A stretch of DNA of 64,000 bases from Cladopsammia gracilis. Taxonomy: Eukaryota > Cnidaria > Anthozoa > Scleractinia > Dendrophylliidae. Location of the stretch: positions 1,074,001 to 1,138,000 of the forward strand of contig JAJGOT010000208.1 in NCBI GenBank assembly GCA_022457155.1, written 5' to 3'. The notes under the pieces were generated by a model. The model saw nothing but the letters and a program-made list of their open reading frames with translations, made no database searches and had not been told where the DNA came from. A program made the translations under genes and the position numbers. This document shows, one piece after another, positions 32,701 to 47,500 of this stretch; the first letter of the stretch is position 1; every line of letters starts with the position of its first letter.

Positions 32701-35700
32701 ATGAAATTAGTTCTATTTCGAGCCCTCTTCATGATCATAGCCTGTGCTATCATTGTAGCACCGAAATTCATTTTCGCCGAACTAAAAGAAAACGAACGTT
32801 CTCTCGTCGTGCAGACCGAGTCCGGTGCAGTTGTTGGCAAGATTGAGACCCTTCCACTCGGCAAATCAGTGCACGAGTATCTTGGTATCCCGTATGCAGA
32901 ACCTCCAGTCGGAAAATTGAGGTTTGCTGCTCCAAAACCCGCCAAACCTTGGTCGACTACTAAAGAAACTACAGAGTTCGGCGCCTGGTGTCCGCAACCC
33001 GTAGTGAGTCTGTTTGACAGGTTTAAAGACGTCTTCACGTCAGGTATGTTTGTGTTTATACGGTTATAGAACTAAAATCTACAAAGGACCGCAAACGATA
33101 ATGCTGTAAACAGTGTTAACGATACGTAGGATCTACGAAAGACCTAATCAGCCAAAAATGAACAAACATAAACGACAAACTGCAAGGCTGATCTGACTAC
33201 GTAAAAAGGTAGATTTTGCGAGACACCCGGGCAATGCGACAGAAACCGATAAAGCAGGGTAGCAACCGCGGACAGCTGTTTCGCCCTTGTATTGGGGCTC
33301 GTCAGCGCGGCTACCAACCTTGCTTTATCGGTTTCTGTCGCATTGGTGTCTCGCAAAATTAGTACCTTTTTACGTAGTCAGATCAGCCTTGCAGTTTGTC
33401 GTTTATGTTTATACGGTTAACCCGATTGAAGACTTGGATACAACTATTTCCATGAATTCTCTGGTACTGTACAATTGTAAGGGACGGACCATTTAATTTT
33501 TGCGGGGGGGGGGGGGGGGGGGGGTGGGCAATTTCTTCTGAGCATGAATTTTTTTTTTCAGCATCACTATTTGCAAGAATTTTTTTTACCTTAATGCTTG
33601 AATTTTTTTCCACGCGCTTTCTTGTGCACGATTTTTTTTCTCTTAAATTTCTTCTGCAGGAATTTTTTTTGGTAATTGCCCAACCCCCCAACCCCCACAA
33701 TAAATGGCCCGTCCCTAAGATCAAACGCGTCTGATGTTTCAATTTTAAAGCTTGTGATTCTTAAAATGTCGTTTATTAAACTGAGTCACGCAAACTTCAA
33801 GTTGCGAAATACTGATCAAACATTGACAACATTGGAGGACTCCAACTCCTGAACTGTGATGGATAAATACTATATCATGGAAAGGCCAAAAATATAATGT
33901 AGTCCACATGAAGAAAACTGTTCGTCATTGTTGCATTATTAGGTCGACGGCTCAGGTGTTTTATAAACCTCACGCTGTTAGAAACAATTCAATAATAATT
34001 ATATTTCGCAACTGTACTCTGGACCCGGGGGGGTACTCTGCAAATTTTTGGGTGGGGGTGTGCCGCTTAACCTATACTAGACCACTTTAGCTGCATTTTG
34101 CAACCCTATTCTAGACTAAACACCGAAAAATCCTACCCTATCCTAGACCTATTCCAGACTTGCTATTTCCCAGAAACTCGTTCACCATCGCAGTTATTAG
34201 TTAACAGGGGTAAGTAAAAATACCGTACGACCCGCCCTACCGATTTTTAAATGCCATTTGCCAGTAAACCTTGTCTGGACTAAATTCTTAACGCAACTGA
34301 TCAGTCTCGCGGAAAATGATACCCTGTTCTAGACCAAAAATCTCGGTTACTATACCCTATCCCAGACTAAACTGCCTGAAAACCATACACTTCACAGCGG
34401 CACATACCTATATAGCCCATATATGGGAGTACCCCCCCCCCCCCGGGACTCTGGAAGTCATATGCAATCCAGTCACGAAATAGTACTATACTATTTCTGC
34501 CGCCATTGTTATTGGATTAAGATATGGGGAGTGACACTCCGGCGTAGTCAGGAAACGACACGGAGTGTCGCTGGTGGAGTGCAGTTTTTTGCCCCGGCCG
34601 CGTGGAGGACATGCGGCCGTATTGCAGGGGAAAAAAAACTGCGCTCCATTGTATGGATGCTCCGAACACAGATCACTCGGGAAGGGAGGGTGGGTCGCGA
34701 GCTTTCCACTGCGTGGTTTTCCGCCAAAAGATGCCAAATTAAGCAGGGAGCGGTTAATATATACCCGTTAGACCAATGAGAGCGTCCCGAGGGGATTCCA
34801 TATCCATTTGCACGAGACTACTGGCTTGCATGCATAATAAAGTATATTCAAATGACTTTGAATAGAGTTTTTGTATTAACTATGATTTTTATCTTTATTT
34901 TTTATTTTTATTTTTTTGACTGTGACGTCATTTTACCTTATAAGGAAAAGAGAACATGCAAAATATCCGAGCGTATTACACAGTAGATTGCCGTATTACA
35001 CCTTAGGCCCGGTTCAAACGTCGAGCTTTACATGTGCCGAACCTAATTATTAGGTTCGGCACATGTAAAGTTCGACGTTTGAACCGGGCCTTAGTATCCC
35101 AGTTTCAACTACAAGAATTCAGTCGAATAATAAATCCCTTATTCGATGGTTTCACTGATAATACGCGCGGACATTTTACTCATTGTTCGCATTTTTTCTC
35201 GCCCCTGCGGGGCTGGAAAAAATACTACGCAACTCGTAAAATATCCGCGCGTATTATCTGTAAAACCATCGAATAAGGTGTATACAGCTGTTTCGAGAAA
35301 AGTTGTCGGAAAAAGCGTAAACGGTGCACGCGACAATGCAGAAAGGTATTGTGGGTAGTCATCCACGCTATATCCTAAAAACTCATTTATCCCAATGGCC
35401 CGCCATCTAAGATCGTCCCTGTACGGACGAGGCATCGCGGGTTTCATGTATTTATTTGACTTATTAAAATTCATTGATCATATCCCATATTATTTTTCGG
35501 GATTGTCGCGTGCACTTTTACGCTTTGTTTCCGACAATCTTTATCGAAACAGCTGTATACATGTCTTACTTATTAGCTGACTTACATTACACAAGAATTT
35601 ACTTACTATCTTTACATTAGATTATATTACCTTAATTACAATATAATTATAGCGGAGCTCTGCGGGCCGAAGGCCCGCGCAGAGCGCCATACTCATAGAA

Positions 35701-38700
35701 CCAGAGAACCATAGAACCCATGCCCGTCATTTTTCATGGTCATGGCTAGCGGAATGCTTCGCGGGCGCGTTGTGTGCCCGCCGCCGGCGCCGGCGTCGCT
35801 TAGGGTTAACTCGCGGGTGCGTAGACCGTCGCAAAACATGCGCGTATGACACCACCCAACAACCGGGATCTTTACAATTTCACGTCACCTGGGAAAACAA
35901 TGCTGCGTTTAGCGGAGAAAACCGTTTAAATTAAAGTCGTTATTCTCTTGAATTTTTTCGCGGTTTGCTACTCAAGACAGGGATACTAATTAAGGGATAC
36001 TCAGAAGCCGCTATAGTGGAATAGAAGAGCTTTCAGAGATAAAATCTTGCTTCGAGGATGGGAGCAATGCGGGAAGATGTTTATCACTTCGGGTTTCAGA
36101 ACTGAAGAAGCGGAGATTTAAACAATTTCCAAGCAGTGGAGGGACTTAAAGGTAAAACAAAATACATTTTTCGATGGGAATTTATGTTGATATCAATCTG
36201 TGATTGACTTTTTTGTGTTCTCGCTAGTTTTCGGGAGAATTGTTTATAACGCGCTCAATTAAATTCAGTTGTTTTGACTTCTTTCGTCGGAGACATCTCG
36301 GCCTCGATGAGCTCTTAGTGGTTCGCGTTTTGCTTTTAAACATAAACTTATGGAGATTTGAATAAAATTTTTCGAAAGAAGATTGTGTTGTCCATTTTTA
36401 TGTGTTTGTTCATTCATTACATAAGTTGAAAAGAGATTTTATGTAAACAAAACAAAACAAGACTTGGATTTTATAGTTGTAAACTTCACTTGCGTGCTCT
36501 TATGCAAATATGTTTGTGTATTTTTTGCAATTTTGATTTCCAAATCAGTTTCTCGGACACTTTTTATAAGCAGCAGGTGTATTTTATTTGGAAATTAGTC
36601 GTACTAATTATTTTTGACGGAGAAAAAGTTGTTTTTGTGAACTTTTGTACGGTCTAAATGTTCTGTGCAAACGGTCGCGTAAGTCTGTTTTTGAGAATTG
36701 CTAAAATTAAAAGATAGCCCGGTCGTCAATTTTATTCTGGTGCTTCCGACCTTTCACCTCAGTTAAGGTTACAGTGTACCTTCGGGGGTGTCTCCAGTAT
36801 AACAGCTCTAGCGTCTTAAGATTACACTTAATATACCTAAACCCAGATATCAAATTAAAGCTTACAGAGCTGGCTATCTAAATATGGAAACCATTTGGTA
36901 ATAAAATGAATTGTCAAATTTTTTACGACGTCTAAATTCGAACGTCCGAATCAGCTTTAAAACGCTATAACTCAAAGCGATTATTGTATTTTGCTAATTT
37001 GATTTGTTCTCGGATTTCCGGACAAGATGCGCTAAAAAAAAAAACGTTTCGGCGATTTCCCATATTCAATTGCAGTGAAAAGTTACAGAATATTTTCGAA
37101 AAAGGGAGAAAAAAATTGGAATTATCGCCAGAAATGGCTCTTGACGAAAACGTTTTCGGAATTAAGAAATTCGCCGACACATTTTTGTTGATTATATGTT
37201 AGCTTAGCTTTTGTCCAATTTTGAGGAAAATCGAACAAATTCCCCTTGAGTTGTAGCTCTTTAAAGTGTCCCGAACAAGCGAAAAATTAACTTTGAGAAA
37301 ACAGCGCTTAAAAAAACATATCGCTTCATAAACAAACTCCGCCCACAAAAGTTATACCGTCATTTCTCCGTCAATTTTCACTATTTTTCGATAAATTTTT
37401 TTTGGATGAAAGTTCATTCTGTAAACTTTATTTTGACGGCAAAAAAAAAAATTCAATAAATTTTCGATCTGAAGGTACTCTGTAACCTTTAGTTTATCAT
37501 CGGCTTTCTGTTCAAAGAGCGACGCTGTTAGGCTCAGGCTATCTATATATATTACTTATTACCTTACTTACATTACACAATTATATGGGAAATGGGAAAG
37601 TTATTAATCAATCAAATACCTCTGGAGAAGAATGAATTAGTTGACTAAACAAAGTAGGGATTCCGCAATAAGCAGTTTAACTCTGATATCAAATCAGAAT
37701 AGTCCTTCTAACAACAAAAATTTACGATGAAATGTAAGCTACATGACCAATAATTTATGCAATGAATATATATTAAGAATATATGAATATTCGATCAGTA
37801 ACACTTGTTCATGTATAATAACCCCGTCCACACGTATCCGGGTATTTTAGAATCCGCAAATTTTTTGTTGCGGATTAGAAAATATTCGCGTCCACACGTA
37901 GCGTATTCGAATCGTATTTGCCCGTCCACACGTGTCCGGATTCGCTCTAGTACCCAGGGCACCTCTTTAAATGTTGTCAACAGAGCATGCGCAAAGGCCA
38001 AGTTCAAAGCCAAGTTCAACATTACTGTAAACACGCGATAAGTATCGCGATTTCGAGTTCAATTTGGGATTAATTTGCACGAGTGAGTCTTTCAAAAAGG
38101 TCAAAATAAGCGGCGAGTGCAATTTGAGCTTTTTGAAAAACTCACAAGTACAAATTAATCCCAAATTGAACGAGAAAACCGTATGATTACTTATTAATAA
38201 TTATACATGAAAAAATTTGCATCCATTTTTGTTTGCAATATTTTTGTTTTGCAAAAAAATTTTTTTCGATTTTTAATTTGAACTGGTGTTACACTTTTTG
38301 CACCGGTGTCACACGTTTTGCACTGGTGTTACACTTGAAGTACACTGCTCTTAGCCAATCAGAATCGAGTAATTTTTTCATGTATATTATTAGACCTGAA
38401 ATAATTCCAAGCAGAAGTGAAGCGATAACATTTCGGTCGGCCATGTTGAATATTCGCGCGGTTAAAGACTGGATCCGACACTGTTACGTCAGCGTATTAA
38501 AAAATATCCGGATTCGACCGTCCACACGATGCCGTACTCGTAGCGTATTCAAAACTTTCCGCTCTGGAGAGCGGATTAAAAAAGTTGCGGATTCGTAAGC
38601 CGAATTCGCCGGATACGTGTGGATGGAAGGCCAATCCACAACAAAAAGTTGCGGATTCAAAAGTATCCGGATACGTGTGGACGGGGCCTAAATGTCCTAA

Positions 38701-39502
38701 CACATTTTGTGTCGAAATTAATTTGAATTCGTTATTGCTTTGGTTTTGCATTCTTACATTTTTGATTGGCTAAATAATCTTGAACCAGAAATAAAATCAA
38801 AACCAATTGTGAGTCGCTCGCACAACGAGTTTTCCCGTGCATGGCACTTTCATGGTTGAGTGTATTTCGATGACATCTCAGTATATTTGTTGTTATCCTT
38901 GCTTAGTGCTTAGTGCTTAGTTGTTTGAGCGAACGTCATTTATTTATAACCACTTTTTCAGCCAACCAGAAGTAAAATCAAAACCAGGGCGCTGAATAGA
39001 ATGGGCGGTGCAACGCGCCCACAGCGCATGGGCTAGCCGATTCGCGCATAATTAACCGCATATAAGCGAGTCTAATTGACATCAAATTACCGCATGTACA
39101 CGAGAACAGAACCCCAGAAATAAGAGAAAAGAGCTCCAGTTTAGCACTGATCTGCAGTGTTTAGGGCTAAGCACTGATTTGAAAACGGTTAGCTTTCATA
39201 TATGGTTATGGGTAACTCCATTAATATGTTAAAAATTACAGTTCCTGTCAGCTATCCCTCGTTGGTGTAGTGGATATGGGTGTTAGTTATGAAGCAAACG
39301 ACTCCGGTTCGAGGCATACACCCTTCTGATGTTTTTCTTTCTTTTACATCAAAAAAAGTAGTTTCACTTTATGTAAAATGTTCAAGTGAAAGACAAAAGC
39401 CAGTTTCAGATCAACTGAAACTACCATTATGATGGATTGATGTTCGCCTCGAGTGCTCGGCGCGTTTTTCAAACTGTCTTTTCACTCTTGTGCTGTGTTT
39501 TT

Positions 39503-39571
<69 letters not shown>

Positions 39572-42500
39572 TTCAGTCATTAAGTGTTTAATAACAGAGT
39601 CTTCAAAAGATGGCTGTGACTTGTATTGTCAACTTACGAACACAAAGGTTCTGACTTTCATTATTCAGTAAAGATGAGCGAAGATTGCCTTTTCTTAAAC
39701 GTGTTTGTTCCATCAACCATTAAACCCAACGACAAGATGGCGGTCATGGTGTGGATTCATGGCGGTGGATTCGCTTATGGATCAGGCAATAATTTTCCTG
39801 GAGGGGTATTGGCTGTCTTCAATGACGTCATCGTTGTGTCAATCAACTATCGTCTTGGAATACTTGGATTCTTTAATGTCCCTGGAACTGACGTAAAAGG
39901 AAATTATGGGATATTAGATCAGGTAGGCCTGGCTAGTATTGTACTCCCTTTGTTAAGCACAATTTCCATGATAGAAATGCCAGAATCTGTTATTCACAAG
40001 ACCCGTCGCTAAAACGCTTTTAGAACTACTAACAGTTTTAAGCGATACATTAAATACAAGTTAACGCTGTTTTGGAGGGGAGTATTAATACTCCAAGTTC
40101 ACCTTCATGCTAAAAAAAACCCGGGGTACGCTCCGGTCGTGTGGGCAACCTATGTAGGGCCCGTGTGCGAATTTACGTTACTGCAAAAAATTAGAGGTGC
40201 CCGACATGATATTATTATTAAACTAGTACTAATCAAAGATTAGTAAAGTGCGTTGGATTCGTCTTTTCTTCTCGTTCAGTCCCCCTCTTAATTAAGCCCC
40301 CCTCCCCCCAACCTTTTTTAAGAGGAGAACGTTTAATACTACATACATGCACATACTAGTGGTTTCCAATGGAAAGTGAAGTGCTGCGAGTGAAGCTTAT
40401 GCATAAGAAGAGTTGTTCAGGGCTATCTCGTTAATTCTATTAATTAAATAAATACAACAAAGTGAATCTGCAATAAAACATCGAATTTATTTTACCGTAT
40501 AGTTCCAGGAATTGCTTCAATGATATTCTGAGAAACGTATCGCCTCAGTTCACGGGATTTATCTTCACTTGCTTTCAAACTCTTCGCCTACGCAAAAACG
40601 TGGCTTTCGACACGAATCAGGATTTATCCGCTGTAAGTTTTCCACATCTCACTTTATCGACGGTCGAGGGTTGTTTAGGGTAACAAGAAGGCACGACTGA
40701 GATCAAAGGCTCCTAAGAGCCAACACGTAAATAAGAAATGCTAACGCGTAACGCAATATTGCGGTAAGCTTATGTTTTCACACTGACACGGTTCGATATT
40801 TCTTTTTCAATTAAACATAAGGACTTTTGACGAACGCAAAAAAAAAAACAGTATATCACTTTCAAAATGTCCTGTCCGAAGAATAAAAGACACGAGTCCT
40901 GAACGTGACTTGAGCTCGCGCCTCCCGTACTGCCATTTGCGGCACTTAGCCCAAAACTTTAACCACTCAACCATCATGGAACACATACTTAGAATTTTAT
41001 TATTTCAAGGTAGATATGCATGAAAACGCGTGTCTCGGTTGAAAAATCCTTTTAGATCGATTTTAATGTTGCGTTTAAAGACTCCAAATGCTAAAAATCT
41101 TTAAGCTTATTGTTGTTTTTATTCGTTTACAACAAATTATTATTATTAACAAATTAGTTATTGTTAGATAACTGCTGGATTAGTTTAGTTTAGTTTAGTT
41201 TAGTAAGTTGCCCTGGATTTGCGTTGTTCTTGTTATGAAACGCATTTGTGACAAAGCATTACGTCACTAAGTTTACAGCTGATGGAAGGAGTGAGAGAGC
41301 GATCGAGTGAGTCAGTGAAACTGTCTTCATCAATGATAACCCGTTCATTACGCTTGCGCGTATTCACAGGTTAAAAAGCACATGATGGAATACGAGCTCT
41401 GGGCCGGGTTGTTCAAATCACAATTAAGCTAACCCAGGATTAGCGCCAATTTTGAATGCAGTTAATTAACTCAACAAATGAACATTTTCTGCCCTTTAGT
41501 TTTGTCTTAAACTTGTCTTCACTGCTAGCTTTAAATGATCTTTTGTAAACATTTTTAAACAGAGAAATGAAATCCTCGGTTAACTTTTAATCCGGGATTA
41601 GCGTTAATCGGCTTTCGAACAACCGGACCCTGAGACTTCAATCTTTTCACTGCTCAAACGAGGCCGAGAAAAATTATCACATGAGATCGAGGCTATCTGT
41701 GCCAGTCCAAGATGGAATCCAAACCCTGAAATTGAGTGGTAGCAATACTCCTAGTTGCGCATGCTTCATACTACAGAAACCGGGTTAAGCTCTGGACGAG
41801 TGGGTTGTGCCTAAAGAATACCGTTTAGAGGGACGTCGGACACCTTATTAAGACTTATACTAGTGGTTTCTTATAGAAAGTGAATTGCTGCGAAGGTGAG
41901 ATTAAGAAAGCTTCCCTGGCCTTTTTTATTTCAGAACACTTGAACCCTGTGACCTCAGCCCAATTTTTTGAAGCATCGGAAAAATCGTGTAATTCATCTG
42001 GTTTAGCTTGCTTCTGGTAGCAGTAACCAGTTTGAGACAATGTACTTTCAGTATCGGTTGTTTTCAGTCGACCAAAGTACAGATTGTCACTTTCTTTAGT
42101 TTTATACGATCGCACTGGATCGTTTGGCACACTGACCTCTCAGTTGCTTGGTGTAGAGCCCTCTTAGTTGCTGGCCAAAAAGGCCGATAAGTTAGATTGT
42201 TGTGATTAGTGTCATTACTTGTAGTTTCTGTGCTCACTGCTTCACTACACGATCGCAAGGTACTTTTACTCGGAACAAGTTCCTTATTTTTCGACGACAA
42301 GAAGTACAGAGTTTCCCGACAGTTTGTAAAAGTTCTGATAAATATTTGCCGAATATTTTTGGCAACATCTTAAGCGGTTGCGATATAATCAGTTGGAATC
42401 CATCATGGCGGCAAGGCCGTTCTCTCCAAACCCGTTCCAGGCCATTCTGAAAGCATCAGGAATGCACGAAATCGAGGCATTTTGTACGACAAAGTTCTGT

Positions 42501-43082
42501 CGATCGTGACAAACATAATTTTTTTGCCTCAGAACTTTGGTATGGGTCTGGTATCCAGCAATCATGTGTTCGTGACGTTATCATGTCCTTTCGAAATAGT
42601 CTGCTGCGAAGCTGGTGCTTCGCAGCAATAACGTAATGTCGACACTCAGAATTTTATTTTCAATAAATTTTTAAGTGTAAAAAAGAAACTCTAAAATCCC
42701 CCACTCAGGATTTAACCTGTGATCTCAGCTAGGCTTAGGCTTAGATAACCTACCGTACCACTGTACCACTGTACCACTGTACCACCTAGCTTCTCGGGTT
42801 GTTCAGGCCTAAATTTAACTATATAAACTGCTACCCATAACATCAACTGAAAGCTAACCAGTTACTCCGTTATATAAGTTTCAATAAGGTGTCCGACGTC
42901 CTTCTGAACGGTATTCTTTAGGCTTAACCTGTTGTGGGTAACCTCGTGTGCGACTTCACTTTGCATCTTTGTTATTACTATATATATATAATATATATGT
43001 ATATATGGTATATATATGTATATATATATGGTATATATATGTATATATATGTATGTATATATATATATACATACATATATAT

Positions 43083-43152
<70 letters not shown>

Positions 43153-44038
43153 CTCTACAATTTGGCCACCTGCAATAAATGCAATTTGCAATATGTAGGT
43201 TCTACATCCACCGAATTTAAAGTCCGTTTCAGAAACCACAAATCTAGCATGCTCAATAATAGGAGAACATGTGAATTGGCGGTACATTTTAATAGTTCTG
43301 AACATGATATTTCACAAATTAGCTTTATTCTTATCGAACAAATTAGATCATTTCAAAATACATTTCACCTTGACCAATTGTTGCTCACTAGGGAGGCTTA
43401 TTGGACAACCCAATTGTTTACGCTCAATCCGCATGGCCTTAACAAGAGACGTGAATTTAGATCAAAAAACCGCATTAACTACAATAATTAACGCACATAT
43501 CTTGCAATAATAGGATTGTCTTTTTCTTTTCCTTGTTTTATTCTTTGTTTTTAGTTGTTTTGTGTTTGAACGTTCTGTCGGGGGCACTTGGTAAGACGTG
43601 CTGGTCCTGTCATTCCGACAGTGACCTATATGATTATTCGGGGGCCCTCGATAGGGAGTTTTCTTTGTTTCAATCATTAATTAAGGTTTTTATTACATAA
43701 TGTATGTTATTTTTAGCGTTAAATTTTTCCTTGTTATTTAGTTCTTTTGTTATGTTACGTAACCTCGTTTTCCTTTGTTTTTGTAGCTTAATGTATATAA
43801 GTCACAACTTGTATAACTTAATCATTGTACATAGTTTTTAGTTTTTAATTCTTTGTAATTTCTGAAGAAGGCCGAAGGCCGAAACGTTAAAACCAGTCAG
43901 GACCAGTAAGAAGTTCGCCCCATCGGTTTTTTTTTTTTTTTTTTTTTATCATACTTATCTACAAATTCACGTGGTGGCGTCGTATCCTTGGATCCTTCTG
44001 CTGAAGAGTTCACCGTTTGTGTAAACCTTTTTATTCAG

Positions 44039-44081
<43 letters not shown>

Positions 44082-44455
44082 CTTCGCTCACTGCTTGCAG
44101 TTTGAGCACTCTCGTGACTCCACAATGCAATCCAACAATGTGTAACCGTACATCCTGTGCCCAAGTTCAGGAGTTGCCATAAAGCCATTATGGTAACAAC
44201 CGGGAGGGCACATTGTATACATAATTGTATATTATGCTCACTGTTTATACAGTTTGAGCACTCTATGGATTGGGTGGAGAGCCTCGTAAGAGGTGTTCAC
44301 TATTGGCATATTGCTTCGCTCACTGCTTGCAGTTTGAGCACTCTCGTGACTCCACAATGCAATCCAACAATGTGTAACCGTACATCCTGTGCCCAAGTTC
44401 AGGAGTTGCCATAAAGCCATTATGGTAACAACCGGGAGGGCACATTGTATACATA

Positions 44456-44539
<84 letters not shown>

Positions 44540-44544
44540 TATGT

Positions 44545-44592
<48 letters not shown>

Positions 44593-47500
44593 CCAGAAAC
44601 CCATAAGTGGATAGAAACGTGCAACTATCTCTCTTGTATGCTTCAAAACAAGCTTCCGATTATTCAATCTGCTAAGGAGTTGTTACAGTCATATTTGGAA
44701 AACCAAGATAAAAATATTAACCAATCAACTCACTAGAACAACTTGCTTCCAATCTCGAGGGACCGAGGGGTTTCCAAATATGGTACTAATCAAAAAATAA
44801 ATATTCGGAAGCTGTGAATGCGTGTTACACGTTTCAACCCACTTATGGGCTTCTAATATTTCTTAATAAGAAATTAAATTTGCAGTTGTAGAAAAGCCCC
44901 ACTGGGGAAAGATAATAGAGTATGCATATGAAGACAAAATTTGTTCAGTCTATGTTGCCTCAATTTAAAACCTGCAGGTGCTAGCTTTAAAGTGGGTACA
45001 AGCAAACATTGCAAGTTTTGGTGGTGATCCAGACAGAGTGACCATATTCGGTGAAAGTGCTGGTGGAATGAGTGTCTCCATTCATTTAATTTCGCCATTG
45101 TCCAAAGGGTTGTTTCAAAGAGCCATCATGCAGAGCGGTGCATCTTCCTCGCCTCTTTACTGTGGAAAAGTTACCAACACAGATCAGTTGGAGTCGTTTG
45201 CTAAAGGTATGAACTGCAGCTTGGAACCAAATCTTGTAGATTGTGTCCGAGGCAAGACCGTTGAGGAGATACTGACAGCACAAAAGACAGTCACGCTGGA
45301 CAACAAGAGGACACGCCAAACCCAAAATGTTGTAGCGCCTGTAGTTGACAAAGACTTGTTACCAGATCTGCCAGAAAACCTGTTTAAAGAAGGTAAATTC
45401 CACGCTGACATCGACATCATAGCCGGTGTTACCTCCAACGAAGGAAGTTTATTTGCCTTGCTAAAGCCCCCTAATCAGTTCAAGGATGGTTTGGAGAAAA
45501 GCGTGTTTGAAAATATTGTGAGGAGTGAATTGCTGTATCATCGAGAGAAAAGTCAAGTTATTGAAGACTTGATATTGTTCCAGTACACCAACCATGCAGA
45601 CCCTGACGACAAAATTAGCACACGAAAATCGATGTTGGAAGTTTTTAGCGACTCAATATTCGATGGATCTGTTATGCTGGAGGCTAAAGCATTGGCAAAG
45701 GTAATAATCATGTACCAGTTAATTCCAGTGTAGTGCTCATCCCCACACATGGGCATTTGCTCACGTTGGAATCCCGGAGGTCGGGCATTAGCCTGTCCTC
45801 AGTGTACCACGGGAATTTGACGTCTTCGTGTTTTCGACCCCAAAGAGTCCTGGCTCCAGGGCTGCTTTCGGTCACTAGAGGAAAACGGATGGAAAACACT
45901 TATCTGTTGACTTAGTTTGCCTTCAAATAACGTTAGGATGAGTCTAGATTCGATGAATGTTCAAGTTCCTTTTTTACTATACCCCGGGGCATTTGCACAG
46001 CTTTTCCCTGGCCATGCTTTGTCCCGGGGGACATGGGCAATGCTGGTATTGACTGATGCATAACATCATGGTATCGATTGTTGTAGTATGTGTTCTGCAT
46101 GAGCGTGCGTGTTGTGCAAGAAATTTACCCTCCCATATATAAATCTGTTAGATGATCAGATTTATAATGTTATTGCCACTTTGCGGAAAAGTTATGTGGA
46201 TAGGGACAAAAGGTTTCGACAACTTTTTGACATTTTTTGAGACATGCTTGATGCCGGCTTTCGTTTCAAATAGCCGATGCTGATTTCCCTTTCGTAAACG
46301 GTCGATGCCATTTTTAACGGTCGATGCCATCATTAACATTCATTAGCAACCAAGCCTTTTGTTATGGTCGATGCCATTTCTCTCTAGTTTATGCCTGGAT
46401 TTGGACGATACTGGATAAAATTGGGCCTAGATAAAGCGATTATTAGACCTATAGCTAGATTCCCGATTAGGATAAATTTAGGGATAGGGTCACCCATAAC
46501 AGATGTATCATTAAGAAACGCACCTTTTATAATTAAATTTTTCTTCGTTTTGCCGGATTAATCCAGTAGTCTAGTGAAGAAGGAGGGATGTTAGCATTAA
46601 ATTGCATTTTTCTTTTTCTGATAGAAAAAAAAATTCGACAACTGGTGAAAAATTTTCTAAGTGTCACTAAAATGGCAGTGAGCGTTTACGAAGGGCGACC
46701 CCTTAGCTGTCCAAACGATGTCTGTGATTGGCGAACGATACAATCGATATATCACTTGAACAATGCCCCTATCCCTAATCCCCATCCCAGCGGGGCAAAA
46801 CTATTGTTTTCGTAGCGAATCACAGACATCATTTGGACAAGTGCTGGACTACCCGGGCGACGGGCGGGCGGGCGGGGCGGCTTAGCCGATTGTCCCAATC
46901 CTATGGTGTGACCAATAAAAAATAAACAAATTCTTTTTGGCAGTGCTTTCCTTCGGTGCTATTAATGATTTGTTTGTCAGTATTTTACAAAACGAAACTT
47001 GTGGATTTTGTCAAATGTTGATTTTTGGCACCCTCAGGAGTTAATTGTAAAAACACAAGGACAGTTGGAGGCGTTGCTACTTGCAAAGTTCTACATTCGG
47101 AAGTCATAGATCACTGCATTGTCAAATGGTAACGTTATCGCTTGCGGCATTTCCCTCGCCTCTCCCTCTTCCTGCTTTACCTCTCAACCCAGCTCCCACT
47201 CTCTTTGGCACTTCTTTTCATAACTTGCATTACTTGTATTATAATTTATTTTATATTTTACGTATAGGGAATGTCCTCGATAGGGATAACCTCAGACGTT
47301 TCCATTCATGTATGTATTCAACTTCATCTACTTTCCACAACCTGTTGGCGGCGTAGATCGGCTAGTGTTTGCCCCAACTCCCAAAAATACACCTGCTACG
47401 CAATTGACAGCATCGGATAGCGACAAACACAAGCCTGACACTATTTAACTTCTTTTAGATGAATTAATAATTCGCTTACAATCATTTTCGTTTTCATTTA

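Noticed and set aside
39247..39330. Functional tRNA gene
   Set aside because: A and B boxes are present, but acceptor and anticodon stems do not close.
39453..39671. 72-codon frame with a Cys/Val repeat upstream of esterase exon 2
   Set aside because: It is the (GT)n microsatellite read in frame; exon 2 begins at 39669 after TTATTCAG.
42934..43150. Tyr/Ile-rich N-terminal half of the 185-codon frame before the GIY-YIG fragment
   Set aside because: It is translation of the (AT)n microsatellite; only the part from about 43151 looks like protein.
44238..44736. Overlapping open frames of 85-128 codons
   Set aside because: They consist of AT microsatellite and the duplicated 154-base repeat.
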